Positions 5,158-7,209 of a DNA stretch of 7,209 nucleotides are shown here, piece by piece (the stretch's first letter is position 1; every line of letters starts with the position of its first letter). Both the position numbers and the translations under genes were made by a program. Source of the DNA: JBEBGV01 sp040081265 (lineage in GTDB: Bacteria; Acidobacteriota; Vicinamibacteria; Vicinamibacterales; UBA2999); assembly GCA_040081265.1 (NCBI GenBank), contig JBEBGV010000129.1, positions 1 to 7,209 of the forward strand, given 5' to 3'. The notes under the pieces were generated by a model. It was given only the letters and a program-made list of their open reading frames with translations. It was not told the DNA's origin and made no database searches.

Positions 5158-5819
5158 CAGCCCCCTGCAACGCTTGACTTCGAAGTGGCGTTCGGCCTCC
5201 GCGAGTGTGCTTCAGGACCTCGCGTCGTCTGCGGCACACCACCCATGCGCCGCGTCCGTCGTCGGGTGGCCTTCTCAAGCGCTGCCAGCCTGATTCGATA
5301 CTCGGCGTCCGATAGCGGTCCTCCGAAATCGACGCGCTGGCGCTGCAAGGCGAGACGTTCCGGCTGGAGATCGCGCAGTGCGCGCTCCACTTCCTTGCCG
5401 CGTTCGGCGCGCGCGGCATCGCGAGCGGCCACGAACTTCTCTGGATGCCTCACTAAGGTGAAGCGATAACACGTGTGAAGGCGGCCTCGTGTCCGCCCCG
5501 ACTTCGTTCGGTAGAACAGTGGAGCCGGTCCATCGCAGTGCCGCTGCAGCATTCTCTTCACGGACGCCAGACTCACGCCCGACCACTTCCCGATCGTTGG
5601 GTAGCTGACAAAGCAGTTCCACTCACCCGTCTCCTCGTCTGGGCCCATGGCCCGGATGATGACCAGCACGACAAGGCGCTCCAGGGTTGCGTAGGGCGGG
5701 CGGCCCCGCTTGGGAAACAGCCGGTCGAGGGCAAACACCACCGGAGAGGGTCGCTGGTCCCCAGCACCCGCGACCGACCTGCGCGCACTGGACGCCTGGG
5801 CCACAGCCGGTGGAGTCAT
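5157..5819 (-). CDS. Winged-helix protein resembling plasmid replication initiators
   Basis: A 220-residue basic protein. The start at 5819 (MTPPAVAQAS) lies 28 bases after the helicase stop, with GGAG ten bases ahead; the frame is open further back to 5927 but would run into the helicase gene. Residues about 44-93 read like the Helix_turn_helix_36 domain common in initiators and primosome-type proteins: a helical ERLVVLVIIRAM, then FVSYPTIGKWSGVSLASVKRMLQRHC, the recognition helix-turn-helix. A likely beta wing follows (LFYRTKSGRTRGRLHTCYRFTL, 101-122). The C-terminal part (123-220) is charged and ends in an Arg-rich tail of unknown role. Position between relaxase-helicase and Xis-like genes suggests a role in element replication or regulation. 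It could instead be a plain transcription regulator. The fold call is moderate, the initiator role only suggestive. Confidence 0.6.
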   Translation of the reverse strand: MTPPAVAQASSARRSVAGAGDQRPSPVVFALDRLFPKRGRPPYATLERLVVLVIIRAMGPDEETGEWNCFVSYPTIGKWSGVSLASVKRMLQRHCDGPAPLFYRTKSGRTRGRLHTCYRFTLVRHPEKFVAARDAARAERGKEVERALRDLQPERLALQRQRVDFGGPLSDAEYRIRLAALEKATRRRTRRMGGVPQTTRGPEAHSRRPNATSKSSVAGG

Positions 5820-5847
5820 GCGTGGTCGTCTCCAAGGTCGCCCACTC

Positions 5848-7209
5848 CTATCGCGCGATGACGAGCGACGGCTCCTGCCGCCCAACGGACGTTGGTCCCA
5901 CCATCTGCCCTCTGCCCTCCGGAGCACGGCTTGCCTCGATCGCGGAGAGCTTGCCGACCTGCCGGCTCAGGACGTCGCCGAGGTGCGCGGTGCTATCGGT
6001 ATAGATCTGGGCATCGAACCGACCTCGAGAGATCGCGACGTACGCCAAGCGCCGATTCACGAGCGACTCGCTCCCGCGCTCGGTATCGACGTGGACAAGC
6101 ACGCGATCGGCCGTCTGCCCTTGACTGCTATGACTCGTCACCGCGTAGCCGTAATCCAGATGCGGCTGCGCCTCCACGGCGAGGGCCACCGCGCGCCCGG
6201 ACTCGAGCCGGAGGTGCAGTTGGCCGCCGGCGTCGATGCGCTCGAGGGTGGCTAGCTCGCGATTGGCGACATGGCGCTCCCGGTCCGGTGCGGTGAACTG
6301 CACGCGGTCCCCCACCGCAAAGGCGCGGGCGGCTTCGCGGTAGAGGGTGACGCCCTGGAGCCGGCGTGGGTCATACGTGACCGGCTCGCCGTTGTCACGG
6401 GTGACGGTGATGCGATTGTTCCCGGCATCCACCTGCGCCACGCGCGCATACTCGCCCGCGGCGATGCCGACGGCCCGGCTCCCCTTCTCGTAGCGCACGA
6501 CGTTGCCCGGTTCGTACTGCTCCGCCCATTGGCGATCGGCCCCCGTCACGTCCTGTCGTGGCACGAGGACGCGCGCGTGGTGCTCGTGCGCGTCGACGCG
6601 ACCGCTGGTCTGCATCACCCGGTGGATCGCCTGATTGATCTCCACGCGCGACTGGTTATCGGGAGACACGACGAGTGTCCCGTTCGGCGATTGTGCGTAG
6701 GCGTGCGCGATGGCGGTGAATCGCTGTTGCCGATCCGCGACTTCGTGCACCCGTCCTTGGCTCTGAAGATCCTGCATGGCGCGGTGTACCTCACCCCGCG
6801 ACAGGTGTTCGACGACCTGCTTGAGTGCGGGGTCCTGCTGCCGGACGATGGCGTCCAGCCGAACTGTCGCGATGCCGGCCTCCTGGAGCTGGCGATAGGG
6901 GCGCCCTGCGTCGACGGCCTCATGTTGCCGGACGTCGCCCACCAAGAGCACGCGGTCCTGGGGGCCGAGGCGATGGAGGAAGTCGTGCATCTGTCTCGTG
7001 CTCGCAAGGCTCGACTCGTCGAGGACGTAGAGGCGCTTGGCTCCGTCGTGCGGGACATCGGGCCGCACGAGATGTCGCTGCAGGGTGCTCGTCGCGATGC
7101 CGGCGTCGGCCAGCTTCTGCGCCGCGCGTGACGTGGGCGCAAAGCCCTCCACGCGGTAGCCCTCCCACTCCGCGCCTTCGCGCACCGCCGCGAGTGCCGT
7201 CGTTTTACC
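5848..7209 (-). CDS. TraI/TrwC-type (MobF) conjugative relaxase-helicase, C-terminal part, cut by window edge
   Basis: The frame runs off the right edge; 453 residues are visible, and the GTG at 7185 is internal. The first visible residues, GKTTALAAV, are the end of a Walker A motif. Then come the SF1 helicase motifs in order: Ia (GFAPTSRAA, visible 22-30), Walker B (YVLDESS, 61-67), III (LLVGDVRQ, 88-95), IV (IVRQQDP, 121-127), a beta-rich insert (about 230-345) with KOW/SH3-like strands, V (TSHSSQGQTADRV, 358-370) and VI (AYVAISRGR, 389-397). This set and spacing are those of TraI/TrwC, cytosolic proteins that nick at oriT and unwind the transferred strand. The N-terminal relaxase domain would lie outside the window, so a helicase-only protein is not excluded. 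The C-terminal tail is short, about 50 residues past motif VI. Confidence 0.88.
   Translation of the reverse strand, partial: GKTTALAAVREGAEWEGYRVEGFAPTSRAAQKLADAGIATSTLQRHLVRPDVPHDGAKRLYVLDESSLASTRQMHDFLHRLGPQDRVLLVGDVRQHEAVDAGRPYRQLQEAGIATVRLDAIVRQQDPALKQVVEHLSRGEVHRAMQDLQSQGRVHEVADRQQRFTAIAHAYAQSPNGTLVVSPDNQSRVEINQAIHRVMQTSGRVDAHEHHARVLVPRQDVTGADRQWAEQYEPGNVVRYEKGSRAVGIAAGEYARVAQVDAGNNRITVTRDNGEPVTYDPRRLQGVTLYREAARAFAVGDRVQFTAPDRERHVANRELATLERIDAGGQLHLRLESGRAVALAVEAQPHLDYGYAVTSHSSQGQTADRVLVHVDTERGSESLVNRRLAYVAISRGRFDAQIYTDSTAHLGDVLSRQVGKLSAIEASRAPEGRGQMVGPTSVGRQEPSLVIAR

Larger units (their letters stand above)
3349..7209. mobile_element. One end of an integrative conjugative or mobilizable element
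   Basis: Four minus-strand genes in a row carry mobility functions: a TraI/TrwC-type helicase end, a replication-initiator-like HTH protein, an excisionase-type HTH protein and a tyrosine integrase next to a tRNA gene. Spacing is tight: 28 bases between helicase and rep-like gene, a 1-base stop/start overlap between rep-like and xis-like genes, then a longer hairpin-rich spacer before int. No type IV secretion genes are visible, so self-transfer cannot be judged. The right boundary lies beyond the window; the left is placed at the tRNA by inference. Confidence 0.75.

Noticed and set aside
6271..7131. 286-codon open frame on the plus strand
   Set aside because: Antisense of the helicase gene, whose motifs are clear on the minus strand.
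1..7209. CRISPR array or insertion sequence with transposase
   Set aside because: No regularly spaced repeats and no DDE or other transposase motifs were seen; the only recombinase is the tyrosine integrase.

Overview
High-GC bacterial DNA made of two parts: ordinary chromosomal genes (about 1-3254) and one end of an integrated mobile element (about 3349 to the right edge), with a complete tRNA-Ser(GCU) gene at the junction. The host cannot be named from sequence alone. The mix of a proline/glutamine/arginine- and tyrosine-rich PEGA-like protein, a small secreted c-type cytochrome and high GC would suit an Acidobacteriota-like soil bacterium, but that is a guess.

Chromosomal side: (1) the 3' part of a SAM-dependent methyltransferase gene (+, cut by the left edge), convergent with (2) a two-gene minus-strand operon, an OsmC-family gene followed by a spermidine-synthase-like methyltransferase-fold gene, coupled through a 4-base ATGA overlap. 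A 209-base divergent intergenic region separates the operon from (3) two plus-strand genes for exported proteins: a PEGA-like repeat protein with a Tyr-rich segment, and a 131-residue cytochrome with a single CXXCH near its C-terminus (class II/c'-like).

Element side, all on the minus strand and so read from right to left: the C-terminal part of a TraI/TrwC-type relaxase-helicase (cut by the right edge inside its Walker A motif), a helix-turn-helix protein resembling plasmid replication initiators, a small MerR/excisionase-type DNA-binding protein whose start codon overlaps the previous stop (TGATG), a roughly 300-base hairpin-rich spacer with a perfect 12-bp inverted repeat, and a complete tyrosine integrase. 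The integrase gene ends 39 bases before the 5' end of the tRNA gene.

The order relaxase-helicase, rep-like, xis-like, int, tRNA is that of an integrative conjugative or mobilizable element. The rep-xis-int-att end recalls pSAM2-type actinomycete elements, but here it is joined to a MobF-type helicase. The element lies on the 5' side of the tRNA, which is the geometry of a distal attachment site (attR-like). This predicts a second tRNA-Ser copy or fragment at the far end of the element, outside the window.
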